From Pedobacter sp. Leaf41 (GTDB lineage: Bacteria; Bacteroidota; Bacteroidia; Sphingobacteriales; Sphingobacteriaceae), in the NCBI RefSeq assembly GCF_001422545.1, contig NZ_LMLE01000001.1:311373-375372 (forward strand): a stretch of DNA of 64,000 bases, read 5' to 3'. The position numbers and the translations under genes are program-made. The notes beneath the pieces are model-generated. The model was not told the DNA's origin, searched no databases, and saw only the letters and a list, made by a program, of their open reading frames with translations. Of the stretch, positions 44,206-53,798 are shown in pieces. Each line of letters begins with the position of its first letter. The stretch's first letter is position 1.

Positions 44206-44649
44206 ATGAAGATAATACTCACGCTAATACTAAGCTTATTTCTGTTTTCAGCATCTTTTGCTCAGCGAGGCGAAGTAACTGTTATAAAAGATCCACTCAT
44301 CGATAGTTTGATCGCAAAGCGTTCTGAAGTTTATAAAACTACTGGTGAAGTGAAAATAGGAAAGCCAATTGTTTCTTCATATGGCTATCGGGTGCAAGTA
44401 TTTTATGGTTCAGATAGGAGAGAAGTGTTTAATCAACAGGCCCGATTTAAAAGTCTCTACCCAAAATTTAATACTTACCTTATTTACAAGGAGCCTAATT
44501 ATTACATTAGAGTGGGCGATTTTAGAACACGTTTAGAAGCACAAAGTTTGATGAATGAAATCCGACCTGCTTTCCCAACATTGTTTATTTTTAGGGAAAA
44601 AATTAATGCTCCTCAATTAGATACGACTATTACTGATGATCAAAAATAA
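44206..44649 (+). CDS. Secreted SPOR-domain protein
   Basis: 147 residues with a signal peptide (MKIILTLILSLFLFSASFAQ). The C-terminal ~75 residues form a SPOR domain (YGYRVQVFYGSDRREVFNQQARFKSLYPKFNTYLIYKEPNYYIRVGDFRTRLEAQSLMNEIR), which binds glycan strands of peptidoglycan that lack stem peptides, often at the division site. There is no other domain. It overlaps the M20 amidohydrolase start by 14 nt, so the two are coupled. Confidence 0.9.
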   Translation: MKIILTLILSLFLFSASFAQRGEVTVIKDPLIDSLIAKRSEVYKTTGEVKIGKPIVSSYGYRVQVFYGSDRREVFNQQARFKSLYPKFNTYLIYKEPNYYIRVGDFRTRLEAQSLMNEIRPAFPTLFIFREKINAPQLDTTITDDQK

Positions 44650-45820
44650 AATCCAAGAACTTGCTGCCTCTATTTTTAATGATGTAGTAGATTACCGTCA
44701 ACATATTCACGCCAATCCTGAATTATCTTATCAAGAGTTCGAAACTTCAAAATTTGTCAAAGACAAGCTATTGGCTTGGGGAATCGAATTTACCGATTGC
44801 GCAAATACAGGCGTTGTAGGTTTAATTAAGGGAAATTTACCATCAGATAAGGTGATTGCCTTACGTGCTGATATGGATGCCTTGCCAATTCTGGAAGCGA
44901 ACGATAAACCATATGCGTCTAAAAATCCAGGAGTAATGCATGCCTGTGGTCACGATGTACACACCTCTTCACTTTTAGGTTCAGCTTATATCCTAAATCA
45001 ATTGAAAGATGAGTTTGGTGGGACTATCAAATTGATCTTCCAACCTGCAGAAGAGCTGTTGCCGGGCGGTGCGAGTATCATGATCAAGGAAGGCGTTCTT
45101 GAAAATCCGAAGCCAAATTACATCGTTGGTCAGCACGTGATGCCCTTAATTGAGTCGGGTAAAGTCGGTTTTCGTTCAGGTATTTATATGGCATCAACCG
45201 ATGAATTATACGTGACCGTAACCGGAAAAGGTGGCCACGGCGCACAGCCGCACCAAAATATCGATCCGGTTTTAATTGCCTCACACATCATTGTTGCCTT
45301 ACAGCAAATCGTTTCCCGTAACGCCGATCCGCGTTTGCCTTCTGTTTTGTCGTTCGGTAAAGTAACGGCAAATGGCGCAACCAACATCATTCCAAATGAA
45401 GTTAAAATTGAAGGTACTTTTAGAACTTTAGATGAAGACTGGAGAGCAGAGGCACATAAACGCATGAAAAAAATGGCCGAAGGTATTGCCGAAGCCATGG
45501 GCGGAAGTTGTGATTTTGATATCCACAAGGGTTATCCTTTCCTTATCAATGAGGAAAAATTAACGGCTAATGCCAGATCATTTGCTGAGGAATTTTTAGG
45601 CAAAGAAAATGTAATTGATTTAGACATTTGGATGGCTGCTGAAGATTTTTCTTTCTACTCACAGGTAACAGATGCTTGTTTTTATCGTTTAGGTACTGGT
45701 AACGCAGCAAAGGATACGCAGTATTCTGTGCATACGCCAAAGTTTGATATTGACGAGGATGCACTTAAAATTTCTACTGGTTTAATGGCTTATATCGCCC
45801 TAAAGCAGCTTGGAAATTAA
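44636..45820 (+). CDS. M20-type amidohydrolase (cytoplasmic)
   Basis: 394 residues, M20D type. Metal ligands lie in MHACGHDVHTSSLL (about 103-115), QPAEELLPGGA (about 140-150), and later GQHVMP and AEDFSF; the insert dimerisation domain (about 180-290) contains GKGGHGAQPHQNIDP. The group includes N-acyl-amino-acid and IAA-amino acid hydrolases and N-acetyldiaminopimelate deacetylase. No signal peptide, so it acts in the cytoplasm; a role with amino-acid derivatives or peptidoglycan parts fits. The ATG at 44636 overlaps the SPOR gene. A secreted paralogue is at 59932. Confidence 0.92.
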   Translation: MIKNKIQELAASIFNDVVDYRQHIHANPELSYQEFETSKFVKDKLLAWGIEFTDCANTGVVGLIKGNLPSDKVIALRADMDALPILEANDKPYASKNPGVMHACGHDVHTSSLLGSAYILNQLKDEFGGTIKLIFQPAEELLPGGASIMIKEGVLENPKPNYIVGQHVMPLIESGKVGFRSGIYMASTDELYVTVTGKGGHGAQPHQNIDPVLIASHIIVALQQIVSRNADPRLPSVLSFGKVTANGATNIIPNEVKIEGTFRTLDEDWRAEAHKRMKKMAEGIAEAMGGSCDFDIHKGYPFLINEEKLTANARSFAEEFLGKENVIDLDIWMAAEDFSFYSQVTDACFYRLGTGNAAKDTQYSVHTPKFDIDEDALKISTGLMAYIALKQLGN

Positions 45821-45880
45821 TTGATGTAGTGTGGCACAGTCAAAATCTCACTTACATCACCATATTATATACCATTATAC

Positions 45881-46822
45881 ATGAAGAAATTATTTTTGAT
45901 TACCATTTTATCCGCTTTCATTTTTAGTGGTTTTGCTCAAGAAATTCCTCGTTTTAATCCCGATACGATTAAAACAATTACTTTAGATTCGGTAGTCAAT
46001 ATTAAAGCGGAGCGGTTAAACATCGAAACCTTCATTAATAAAGTGGTAAATGATACATCTTTCTATCAATCATTCAGAGACATGAAGCGCTACAGCTTCA
46101 TAGCTGAAAACAGAATCTTCAGCTATAACAAGAAAAACAAAGTTGATGGAAAAATTTATCGGAAGATAAAACACAACAACGCCGGCAAGTATAAAATGGA
46201 GTATTTAGTCAAAGAAGAAAGTGGTAATCTTTATAAGAAAAACGGTAAGTATCAACTGTATACGGTAGAAATGTTCGATTACATTTTTATGAATGCCTAT
46301 AACACTGATTTTGTGCCCAATGCACCAGCCGCTGACGGAAAAGGTGGTACCAATGAGAGCTACAAAAACAAGTTAAAAACGCTAATCTTCAATCCCGGTC
46401 GGCCGGTTAAAGTGCCGTTTATTGGCAGTAAAACAGAAATTTTTTCGGCAAATATGCGCCAGTATTATGATTACGCTTTTACCAGTGGAACTTATTTAGA
46501 TTCCATTCCTGTTTATCGCTTTAAGGTTTCTGTCAAGCCAGATATCTCCAGTTGGACAAAAGATGGTATCATGATCAAAGAACTGGTTACTATTTTTGAT
46601 AAACGAAATTTCAATATTCTGGGGCGTTATGTGGATATGAAATATGGCAACATGCTGTTTGATTTTGATGTTCAAATGAATATTGAAATGGGTTATTTCG
46701 GCGATGATAAACTGCCTACGAAGATTACGTATCAGGGAAATTGGGACTACCCTTTCAAAAAAGAAGAGCGGGCAAGTTTCCTCATTGTACATAAAGATTA
46801 TAAGCTTGAAAAGGATAAGTAG
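45881..46822 (+). CDS. Secreted protein of unknown function, Bacteroidetes type
   Basis: 313 residues with a signal peptide (MKKLFLITILSAFIFSGFAQ). Mixed beta structure dominates, with segments such as MKRYSFIAENRIFSYNKKN, YNTDFVPNAPAADGKGG, YDYAFTSGTYLDSIPVYRFKV and DKRNFNILGRYVDMKYGNMLFDFDVQMNIEMGYFG. This pattern is reminiscent of outer-membrane or periplasmic beta-rich proteins, but I do not recognise a family. No catalytic motif is seen. It sits 60 nt after the M20 amidohydrolase gene in the same direction and may be co-transcribed. Confidence 0.7.
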   Translation: MKKLFLITILSAFIFSGFAQEIPRFNPDTIKTITLDSVVNIKAERLNIETFINKVVNDTSFYQSFRDMKRYSFIAENRIFSYNKKNKVDGKIYRKIKHNNAGKYKMEYLVKEESGNLYKKNGKYQLYTVEMFDYIFMNAYNTDFVPNAPAADGKGGTNESYKNKLKTLIFNPGRPVKVPFIGSKTEIFSANMRQYYDYAFTSGTYLDSIPVYRFKVSVKPDISSWTKDGIMIKELVTIFDKRNFNILGRYVDMKYGNMLFDFDVQMNIEMGYFGDDKLPTKITYQGNWDYPFKKEERASFLIVHKDYKLEKDK

Positions 46823-46879
46823 GCGAAAGATGCTCCTGAAAGAATGATTATCTTTAAGCGATATTTAAACCCACCCTCC

Positions 46880-48457
46880 ATGCGATTATCATTTCAAAAA
46901 ACCTTTATACAAGCGAGTTTTCTACTGATCTTTTGCAGTACGAATCTGTCTGCTCAGGTACTTACATCTAAACAAATCGACAGTGTTGCAGAAAAAACCT
47001 TAACTGCTTTAAATGTTCCTGGTATTGCGATAGCAGTAGTAAAAGATGGAAAGGTAATCCACGCCAAAGGTTATGGTGTTCGGTCTTTAAAAAATAAATT
47101 AAAGGTTGATGAAAATACCCTTTTTGGTATTGCCTCGAACACCAAAGCATTTACAGCAGCAGCCTTAGCCATGCTGATAGATGAAAAGAAAATTACCTGG
47201 GACACGAAAGTAACCGACATTATTTCTGAGTTTAAATTATACGATGCATATGTTACTTCTGAGTTTACCATCAGCGATTTACTTTCGCATAGAAGTGGCT
47301 TAGGTCTTGGTGCCGGTGATTTAATGATTTGGCCTGATTCTTCAACCGTTTCAAAAAAACAAATCATTCATAATTTACGGTATCTCAAACCTGTTTCTAG
47401 TTTCCGTACCAAATGGGATTACGATAACTTGCTTTACATCGTGGCCGGCGAAGTAATCGAACGGATTTCTGGAATGAAATATGAAGATTTTATTGAGCAA
47501 AAAATTGCGCAACCATTAGGCATGAATAGTACTGCGCTTTCTTTTAATCGATTAAAAGATAAGACGAATATTATTGATGCACATGCGCCTGTGAATGGGA
47601 AAGTATCAGTCATCCCAAAAGATTTCTCCGAGAATAGCAATGCCGCTGGTGGAATGAATTCGAGCGTAGCAGATTTAAGCAAATGGGCAATTACGCAATT
47701 AAACGGAGGAAAGTATGGCGAGAAATTAGATAAAACCTTATTTAGCAGAGCTTCTCAGAACAGAATGTGGACCTTGCACAGCATCATCCCTGCCGGAAAA
47801 GGAGATTATAACAGGCATTTTTTTGGTTATGGATTAGGTTGGTTTTTGAGTGATGAAAAAGGTTATATGGTGGCTGAGCATACCGGTGGTCTGGCTGGAA
47901 TGGTAAGTGAAGTAACTTTAATACCGGATTTAAAGTTGGGTATTATTGTGCTGACGAATCAACAATCTGGAGGCGCTTTTACTGCAATTACTGAAGCCAT
48001 TAAGGATGGCTATTTTGGTATCAAGGGCAAAGACAGAGTTAAAGAAGTAACCGATAGTGAGAAAGAAGATAAGGAATACGCTAAAAAAGTGACTGATAAA
48101 ATTTGGGCTGATATTGCCTCCGCTCAAAAAGACGGTACTAATAAGCCAGATTTAAAAAATTATTTGGGTACTTACAGCGATGTTTGGTTTGGTGTAGTTA
48201 CCATTAGCAATGTAAATGGGAAAATGCATTTCCAGGCAAAAAACTCCCTAAAGTTAAGCGGCGATATGGTGTATTACAAAGGCAATACTTTTATTGTTAA
48301 ATGGTACGATAGAAGTATGGATGCGGATGCATTTGTGAACTTTTCGCTTGACACTGAAGGAAAACCTACAGGCTTTAAAATGGAGGCAATTTCTCCATTA
48401 ACCGATTTTAGTTTCGATTTTCAGGATCTGGATCTAAAAAAGATTGATCAAAAATAA
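46880..48457 (+). CDS. Secreted class C beta-lactamase-like serine hydrolase
   Basis: 525 residues with a signal peptide (FIQASFLLIFCSTNLSAQ, cleavage near residue 26). The SxxK motif SNTK is at 86-89, the Tyr motif lies in WDYDN and the third motif in HTGG. After the ~350-residue catalytic domain comes a DUF3471-type domain (about 425-525) with YLGTYSDVWFGVVTISNVNGKMHF. Family members include esterases and peptidases. I use the ATG at 46880; an earlier start at 46844 would lengthen the signal peptide with polar residues. Confidence 0.9.
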   Translation: MRLSFQKTFIQASFLLIFCSTNLSAQVLTSKQIDSVAEKTLTALNVPGIAIAVVKDGKVIHAKGYGVRSLKNKLKVDENTLFGIASNTKAFTAAALAMLIDEKKITWDTKVTDIISEFKLYDAYVTSEFTISDLLSHRSGLGLGAGDLMIWPDSSTVSKKQIIHNLRYLKPVSSFRTKWDYDNLLYIVAGEVIERISGMKYEDFIEQKIAQPLGMNSTALSFNRLKDKTNIIDAHAPVNGKVSVIPKDFSENSNAAGGMNSSVADLSKWAITQLNGGKYGEKLDKTLFSRASQNRMWTLHSIIPAGKGDYNRHFFGYGLGWFLSDEKGYMVAEHTGGLAGMVSEVTLIPDLKLGIIVLTNQQSGGAFTAITEAIKDGYFGIKGKDRVKEVTDSEKEDKEYAKKVTDKIWADIASAQKDGTNKPDLKNYLGTYSDVWFGVVTISNVNGKMHFQAKNSLKLSGDMVYYKGNTFIVKWYDRSMDADAFVNFSLDTEGKPTGFKMEAISPLTDFSFDFQDLDLKKIDQK

Positions 48458-48473
48458 TCAAACCTATATTTCA

Positions 48474-49133
48474 ATGAAAAATTTATTCAGAACAGGCATT
48501 TTACTAAGCTTTTGCCTAATTGCATTAACTTCAATGACATTTAAACCAAAACATATTATCTTCTTTGGAGACTCTATCACGCAGCAAGGCGTTTCTAAAA
48601 ATGGCTATGTTACCCTAATAAAAAAAGCTTTAGATTCTACAAAGTACGCTGTTACAGGAGCTGGTATTGGTGGCAACAAGATATACGATTTGTATCTACG
48701 CTTGGAAGATGATGTATTAAATAAAAAACCAGATCTGGTAGTTATTTATGTGGGGATTAATGATGTTTGGCACAAACAATCATCCCATACCGGAACTGAT
48801 TATGATAAATATTTAAAGTTTTATCAAGCCTTAATTAACAAAATTCAGGGTGTTGGTAGTAAGGTGATTTTGGTTACACCATCTGTTGTAGGAGAAAAGA
48901 AAGACGGAACCAATGAGCTCGATGCAGACTTAAATAAATATGCCGAAGGGATAAGAAAGCTGGCTGCAAAAAACAATTTACCAGTTTGCGATTTGAGAAA
49001 AATCTTCACTGAGTACGAGGCGAAAAACAATCCTGAGGACAAAGAGAAAGGTATTTTAACTACAGATCGTGTTCATTTAAACGAAGCTGGAAATAAATTG
49101 GTGGCTGATCAGTTATTGCCTTTGGTGAGGTAG
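48474..49133 (+). CDS. SGNH/GDSL-type hydrolase
   Basis: 219 residues with a signal peptide-like start (LFRTGILLSFCLIALTSMTF). SGNH blocks are all there: block I FFGDSITQQG, block II GAGIGGNKI, block III VIYVGINDVWH and block V DRVHLNEAG with catalytic Asp and His. It hydrolyses esters or acetyl groups, perhaps on glycans. I chose the ATG at 48474 because the alternative start at 48444 overlaps the preceding gene and adds a non-signal-like stretch. Likely translated with the upstream serine hydrolase. Confidence 0.9.
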   Translation: MKNLFRTGILLSFCLIALTSMTFKPKHIIFFGDSITQQGVSKNGYVTLIKKALDSTKYAVTGAGIGGNKIYDLYLRLEDDVLNKKPDLVVIYVGINDVWHKQSSHTGTDYDKYLKFYQALINKIQGVGSKVILVTPSVVGEKKDGTNELDADLNKYAEGIRKLAAKNNLPVCDLRKIFTEYEAKNNPEDKEKGILTTDRVHLNEAGNKLVADQLLPLVR

Positions 49134-49242
49134 GTTGAAAGTTGTAAGTCTAGATGCCTGTAGAAATTTTTGAATGTTATAAGTTGCAGGTTATAAGTGG
49201 AGTCGGTAGACGTAAACATATTACTTAAAACGTAAAACTAGA

Positions 49243-51231
49243 ATGATAAACCGCGAAACGATAGATAAGATAATGGATACCGCCCGAATTGAGGAGGTAG
49301 TAGGTGATTTTGTGCACTTAAAAAAACGCGGAACTAGTTTAATTGGCAATTGTCCTTTCCATGGCGAAAAAACCCCTTCTTTCCACGTTTCTGTAACCAA
49401 AGGTATTTACAAATGCTTTGGATGCGGAAAAGGAGGCGATTCTGTGCGTTTCATTATGGATCACGAGAAATATTCGTATCCTGAAGCGCTTAAGTTTTTA
49501 GCCAATAAATACAATATTGAAGTTGAGGAAACTGAACTCACCCCACAAGATGCCGAGGCACAAAGCGCCAAAGAAAGTTTGTACATCGTATCTCAATTTG
49601 CATCAACATTTTTTGTAAAACAACTTTGGGAAACAGATGAAGGGAAAGGAATTGGACTCAGCTATTTTAAAGAGCGTGGTTTTCGGGAAGATATCCTTAA
49701 GAAATTTGAAGTAGGTTATTCGCCCGATGTTTGGGATGCCTTAACTCAAAGCGCTACCAATGCAGGCCATAAACTGGAGTTTTTAGAATCTACCGGATTA
49801 TCTATCAAGAACGATAATGGGAAAATTTACGACCGCTTTCGTGGCCGGGTGATGTTTCCTATTCATGGTTTTACGGGCAGGGTAATTGGCTTCGGTGGCA
49901 GAACCCTCAAAACCGATAAAAACGTACCCAAATACGTAAACTCTCCCGAAAGCGAAATTTATCATAAATCAAATGTTCTTTATGGCTTGTTTCATGCGAA
50001 GAAGGCAATTCGAGATTTGGATAACTGTTATCTGGCCGAAGGATATGCCGATGTGCTTTCTGTACACCAGGCAGGCATAGAAAATGTCGTCGCTTCTTCC
50101 GGAACCTCTTTGACTGTAGAACAGATTAAACTTATTGGTCGTTTTACGCAAAATATTACGATTTTATTTGATGGTGATGCCGCTGGGATAAAAGCTTCAT
50201 TGCGTGGTTTGGATATGATTCTGGAGGAGGGATTAAACGTTAAGATCGTTTCATTTCCCGATGGGCATGATCCGGATTCTTACATGCACCATGTAGGGGC
50301 AGGTGCCTTCAAGACTTATTTAGAGCAAAACCGTAAAGATTTTATCCTTTACAAGGCCAATGTTTTATTGAAAGATGCTGGCGATGATCCGATAAAGAGG
50401 GCTGGAATTATCCGCGATATTGTAGAAAGTATTGCGAAAATCCCTGACCCAATTAAGGCATCGGTTTTTGTTCGTGAATCGAGCAGCCTCCTTGAAATTG
50501 AAGAAAAAATTTTGATGAGCGAATTGAATAAAATGCGCTCAAACAAAGTCAAGAAAAACTTCGAGAGTAATCAAAGAGCTCAAAGTAATTTTTCAAACAA
50601 TAATAGTAATCCTTATTCATCTGGTCCGCCTGAGCCATTAGGACCACCAGACGATTTGTGGGATGACAATGCTGGCCCGGATAGCCAACAAACAGCTTCG
50701 GCAACAGACGAAATTCAGGAGAAGGAAATAGTACGCTTGTTGTTAACTTACGGGCATGAATTTGTAAATTGGGACAAGATCGATGACATGTATATCGGTT
50801 CGTTTATTATGCAAAACCTGGCAGATGTCGACTTTGAAAATTCGCTTTGTAAAAGGATTATCGAGCATTATAAAACGGAGATTGACAACGGAAGATTACC
50901 GACTGCAAATCATTTTATAAAACACGTAGATCGCGACCTAGCAGATTTAGCCATCACGCTTTCTACATCAGAATATGCTTTAAGTGAAAACTGGCTCAAT
51001 AAACACCTTATTTACGTTAAAGATGAAAGTATGAACCTCAAAGCAACCATTTTAGGAGGCATTTTTCATCTGAAGAAAAGAAAGGTTGATAAGATTTTGA
51101 CCAATTTGTTAAAAGAAATTAAAGACGAAAAGGATGGGGATAATCAAATGATTTTAATGCAGCGCTACGGTGTTATAAAAGGAGTGGAACGGGAAATATC
51201 TAAGTTCTTAGGTTCAGTAATTGTGAAATAG
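49243..51231 (+). CDS. dnaG: DNA primase DnaG
   Basis: 662 residues. The N-terminal zinc-binding domain has C37-H40-C58-C61 (CPFH, CFGCGKGGD). The RNA polymerase/TOPRIM core follows with the conserved EGYADVLSVHQAG (about 265-277) and FDGDAAG. A linker rich in Asn/Pro/Ser (about 445-480) separates it from a C-terminal region that would bind the helicase. It makes RNA primers at the replication fork. The order hydrolase, dnaG, yraN shows no fixed operon. Complete and normal in length. Confidence 0.98.
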   Translation: MINRETIDKIMDTARIEEVVGDFVHLKKRGTSLIGNCPFHGEKTPSFHVSVTKGIYKCFGCGKGGDSVRFIMDHEKYSYPEALKFLANKYNIEVEETELTPQDAEAQSAKESLYIVSQFASTFFVKQLWETDEGKGIGLSYFKERGFREDILKKFEVGYSPDVWDALTQSATNAGHKLEFLESTGLSIKNDNGKIYDRFRGRVMFPIHGFTGRVIGFGGRTLKTDKNVPKYVNSPESEIYHKSNVLYGLFHAKKAIRDLDNCYLAEGYADVLSVHQAGIENVVASSGTSLTVEQIKLIGRFTQNITILFDGDAAGIKASLRGLDMILEEGLNVKIVSFPDGHDPDSYMHHVGAGAFKTYLEQNRKDFILYKANVLLKDAGDDPIKRAGIIRDIVESIAKIPDPIKASVFVRESSSLLEIEEKILMSELNKMRSNKVKKNFESNQRAQSNFSNNNSNPYSSGPPEPLGPPDDLWDDNAGPDSQQTASATDEIQEKEIVRLLLTYGHEFVNWDKIDDMYIGSFIMQNLADVDFENSLCKRIIEHYKTEIDNGRLPTANHFIKHVDRDLADLAITLSTSEYALSENWLNKHLIYVKDESMNLKATILGGIFHLKKRKVDKILTNLLKEIKDEKDGDNQMILMQRYGVIKGVEREISKFLGSVIVK

Positions 51232-51340
51232 GATCAGAATTAATAAGATTCGGGGGTTTTTAGATCAGGGCAGTTTATTCATTTCTTCATACAGGTATCA
51301 TTCACTCATTCAAAAATCGATCATTCAATAATTCATCAAA

Positions 51341-51706
51341 ATGGCAATTCATAACGATTTAGGGAGAGAAGGAGAAAGTATTGCAAAACAATATTTAGAA
51401 GGTAAAGGTTACGAAGTGCTGGACGAGAACTGGACGCATGGCAAAGCGGAGATAGATTTAATAGTCTATAAAGATGGAATTATGGTTTTCGTGGAGGTAA
51501 AAGCCCGAACATCTGTTGCCTTTGGTCAGCCGGAGGAGTTTGTACATAATGCAAAGCGGAAACAAATGGAGCTGGCCGCAACTGAATATATAGAAATCAT
51601 GAATCATCAAAATGATATTCGTTTTGATATAATTGCGATTACCTTTGCAAAAAATAAAAGTTATAACCTAAATCACATTGAAGATGCTTTTTGGCCTGAA
51701 GATTAA
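51341..51706 (+). CDS. YraN family endonuclease-like protein (UPF0102)
   Basis: 121 residues with the UPF0102 layout: LGREGESIAKQYLEGKGYEVLDENW at the start, then GKAEIDLIVYKDGIMVFVEVKARTS containing the restriction-endonuclease-like D-x(n)-ExK motif (EVK). The family is nearly universal in bacteria, sometimes linked to DNA processing, but its biochemical role is not settled. Its last 23 bases overlap the start of the next gene. Spacing from dnaG is 109 nt, with ATTCAC/ATTCATT words in between. Confidence 0.92.
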   Translation: MAIHNDLGREGESIAKQYLEGKGYEVLDENWTHGKAEIDLIVYKDGIMVFVEVKARTSVAFGQPEEFVHNAKRKQMELAATEYIEIMNHQNDIRFDIIAITFAKNKSYNLNHIEDAFWPED

Positions 51707-52766
51707 CCAAATCAAAAACTTACTTTTCATCGCAATTATCGTTGCATTTGTCAGCTCATGCAAGGATGATAAACCAGGGACATATAGAAGTTTCTTATCG
51801 CCGATGATTGGCTTAAATGTTCCTGTTGGCAATGAATTTGAAGTTAAAGTTCAATTTGGAAAGGACAAGAGAGTAGATTCTGTTGTCTATTTAATTGATA
51901 CCGCTAAAGTTATCGCTAGAACGGACACTTCGGTCATTAAGCTTAAAACAGCAGGATTGAAGCTGGGGAGCCATATTTTAACTGCCAAAATTTACGAAGG
52001 TACGGAAGCTGAAGAGCTAACTACCAATATTAATGTACTGGCTGCGCAGGCACCAGTGGAATATAGCTACAAAGTTATCAAAACACTTCCTCACGATACT
52101 GCTTCTTACGTGGAAGGTTTAGAATATCATGATGGCTTTTTTTACGAAAGTGCTGGCGATTATGGTCATTCGAGTCTGCGTAAAGTAGAACCATCAACAG
52201 GTAAAATAGTTCAATCAACACCGGTTGATAAACAATATTTTGCAGAAGGAATCACGGTTATTGGTGATAAAATCATTCAACTTACCTATCGTGAAAAAGT
52301 GGGTTTTGTTTACGACAAAGCTACAATGAAAAAACTTTCGGAATTTTCTTACACTACCGGAAGAGAGGGTTGGGGTTTGGCTTTCGATGGAGAAAAGGTG
52401 CTTAACACTGATGGTTCAAATACGATTTTCTTTTTAGATAAAGATAAGTACAACCGCATCGGTTCTATTGATGTTTATGACAATAAAGGGCCAATTCAAA
52501 ATCTTAATGAGTTAGAAGTGATCGATGGGAAAATCTACGCCAATGTTTACACCACAAACGATATTTTGATCATCAACCCCAATAACGGTGCTGTTGAGGC
52601 ACGTATCAATTTGGCGGGTATTTTTTCTGCAGATAATTTCAAAACCGAAGACGAAAAGGCGAACAATGTACTGAATGGGATTGCCTATGATAAAGCCACA
52701 AAAAGCTTGTTTGTAACGGGTAAAAAATGGCCCCATATTTATCAGATTCAGTTAATAAAGAAGTAA
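51684..52766 (+). CDS. Glutaminyl-peptide cyclotransferase lipoprotein (GluCy 2 type)
   Basis: 360 residues with a lipoprotein signal (NLLFIAIIVAFVSSC). The N-terminal ~120 residues form an Ig-like region and the rest a beta-propeller of the plant-type glutamine cyclotransferase family: LPHDTASYVEGLEYHDGFFYESAGDYGHSSLRK, FAEGITVIGDKIIQLTYREK, FSYTTGREGWGLAFDGEKVLNTDGSNTI. Such enzymes cyclise N-terminal Gln to pyroglutamate on exported proteins. I take the ATG at 51684, which overlaps yraN by 23 nt; a TTG at 51678 is also possible. Activity should be confirmed since the family includes structural relatives. Confidence 0.88.
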   Translation: MLFGLKINQIKNLLFIAIIVAFVSSCKDDKPGTYRSFLSPMIGLNVPVGNEFEVKVQFGKDKRVDSVVYLIDTAKVIARTDTSVIKLKTAGLKLGSHILTAKIYEGTEAEELTTNINVLAAQAPVEYSYKVIKTLPHDTASYVEGLEYHDGFFYESAGDYGHSSLRKVEPSTGKIVQSTPVDKQYFAEGITVIGDKIIQLTYREKVGFVYDKATMKKLSEFSYTTGREGWGLAFDGEKVLNTDGSNTIFFLDKDKYNRIGSIDVYDNKGPIQNLNELEVIDGKIYANVYTTNDILIINPNNGAVEARINLAGIFSADNFKTEDEKANNVLNGIAYDKATKSLFVTGKKWPHIYQIQLIKK

Positions 52767-53121
52767 AGATAATTCCTCAAATGGTCGGTGGAAACATCGA
52801 CCATGAACAGTCGTCATTCTACCATGGACGTTTTTAACTTTTCGTCTTCGCTTGCCTGCGGAAGTTAGGCGAAATCGATATTTCATCGATCGAAGAGACC
52901 TTATTTGCGGTATTATTTTATCAAATGCGATTGCTTCGTGCCCCGCAAAGACAACTACCTTTGCTAATCGTTGTTATTATCGCCACAAACCATGAACGGT
53001 TTGTAAAAACGGTCGTCATCCTCAGCTTGCCTGGGGATCTTAATCTTATTTATTATGTATCGCATTAAAATCACGGCCTACGCGGGAATAAGGATACAGC
53101 ATTAGGATTTCCACATCGATT
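52767..53121. repeat. Intergenic region with dispersed-repeat-like segments
   Basis: No gene is seen in these 355 bases. They contain hairpin GGTCG/CGACC (52781-52800), the segment CGATTGCTTCGTGCCCCGCA (about 52928-52947), the inverted pair CAAACC/GGTTTG (52986-52991, 52998-53003) and GTCATCCTCAGCTTGCC (about 53024-53040). Similar words (TTCGACC..GGAGAAAT at 4.6-5.2 kb, GTTGAGCTTGTCGAAAC at 59.8 kb) occur elsewhere here, so these are probably pieces of a repeat family spread over the genome. Confidence 0.55.
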
Positions 53122-53661
53122 TTATAAATTTTTATCTTTCTTCTTAGATTCTTGCAATACACCGTTAAAAGTAATCGGTTGCCTATTATTTCCAGAAGCA
53201 ACTAAAGTAGCGTATCCATTTGTAGAAACATTTAACGTAAACCTGTAATTTTCCCTTTTAACATCCTTAGTGTTTATTTGAATAGTATAGGCGCCTTTTT
53301 TACTCAATGTTTGCTTGTAGGTAAAATCTTTTGAAGTAAACTTTATCCCACCTTCATTCGGATTATATGGCGCACTAAATGCTCTTCCATAAAATGGCAA
53401 GTAAGCAATAATACTATCCTTAGTTACTGTCAAGTCGTAGTTGCTTCCTGATAAATTGATGTAAGATCCACTTGGATTTCCGGGCATTCTTTCCAAAACT
53501 CTAGAAACATCCATATTAGCCATCGGGATGGCAGAATTCGCCACAAAGGTATAGTTCTGTTCTTTAATTATTTTTTCTGTGGTTTCTTTATCTGTTTGTG
53601 CGAATAATGATAATGATGAGATCACCAAAACCAAGCTCAATATTAATCTTAATTGTTTCAT
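53122..53661 (-). CDS. DUF4251 family secreted protein
   Basis: 179 residues with a signal peptide (MKQLRLILSLVLVISSLSLFAQ). The rest matches the DUF4251 pattern: IIKEQNYTFVANSAIPM, NLSGSNYDLTVTKDSIIAYLPFYGRAFSAPYN and TIQINTKDVKRENYRFTLNVSTNGYATLVASGNNRQPITFNG. Family members are small, exported, beta-rich proteins of Bacteroidetes with no known activity. A basic tail (KKKDKNL) follows the last strand. No link to its neighbours is visible. Confidence 0.92.
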   Translation of the reverse strand: MKQLRLILSLVLVISSLSLFAQTDKETTEKIIKEQNYTFVANSAIPMANMDVSRVLERMPGNPSGSYINLSGSNYDLTVTKDSIIAYLPFYGRAFSAPYNPNEGGIKFTSKDFTYKQTLSKKGAYTIQINTKDVKRENYRFTLNVSTNGYATLVASGNNRQPITFNGVLQESKKKDKNL

Positions 53662-53746
53662 AACCTGTGTGTTTTAAAGTATAACAATTTTAAGATGTGC
53701 AAGTTTCAAACATTCCATAAATGATCATGATGAAAAAGTCAAAAAT

Positions 53747-53781
53747 AGAAAGCCGTTACATTTTCAATGCAACGGCTTTCT
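53747..53781 (-). terminator. Terminator of the M16 peptidase operon
   Basis: AGAAAGCCGTT (53747-53757) and AACGGCTTTCT (53771-53781) form a perfect 11-bp stem; on the minus strand a T-rich stretch follows. It lies 18 nt after the stop at 53799. Confidence 0.8.
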
Positions 53782-53798
53782 ATCTTCAAAATACCTCG

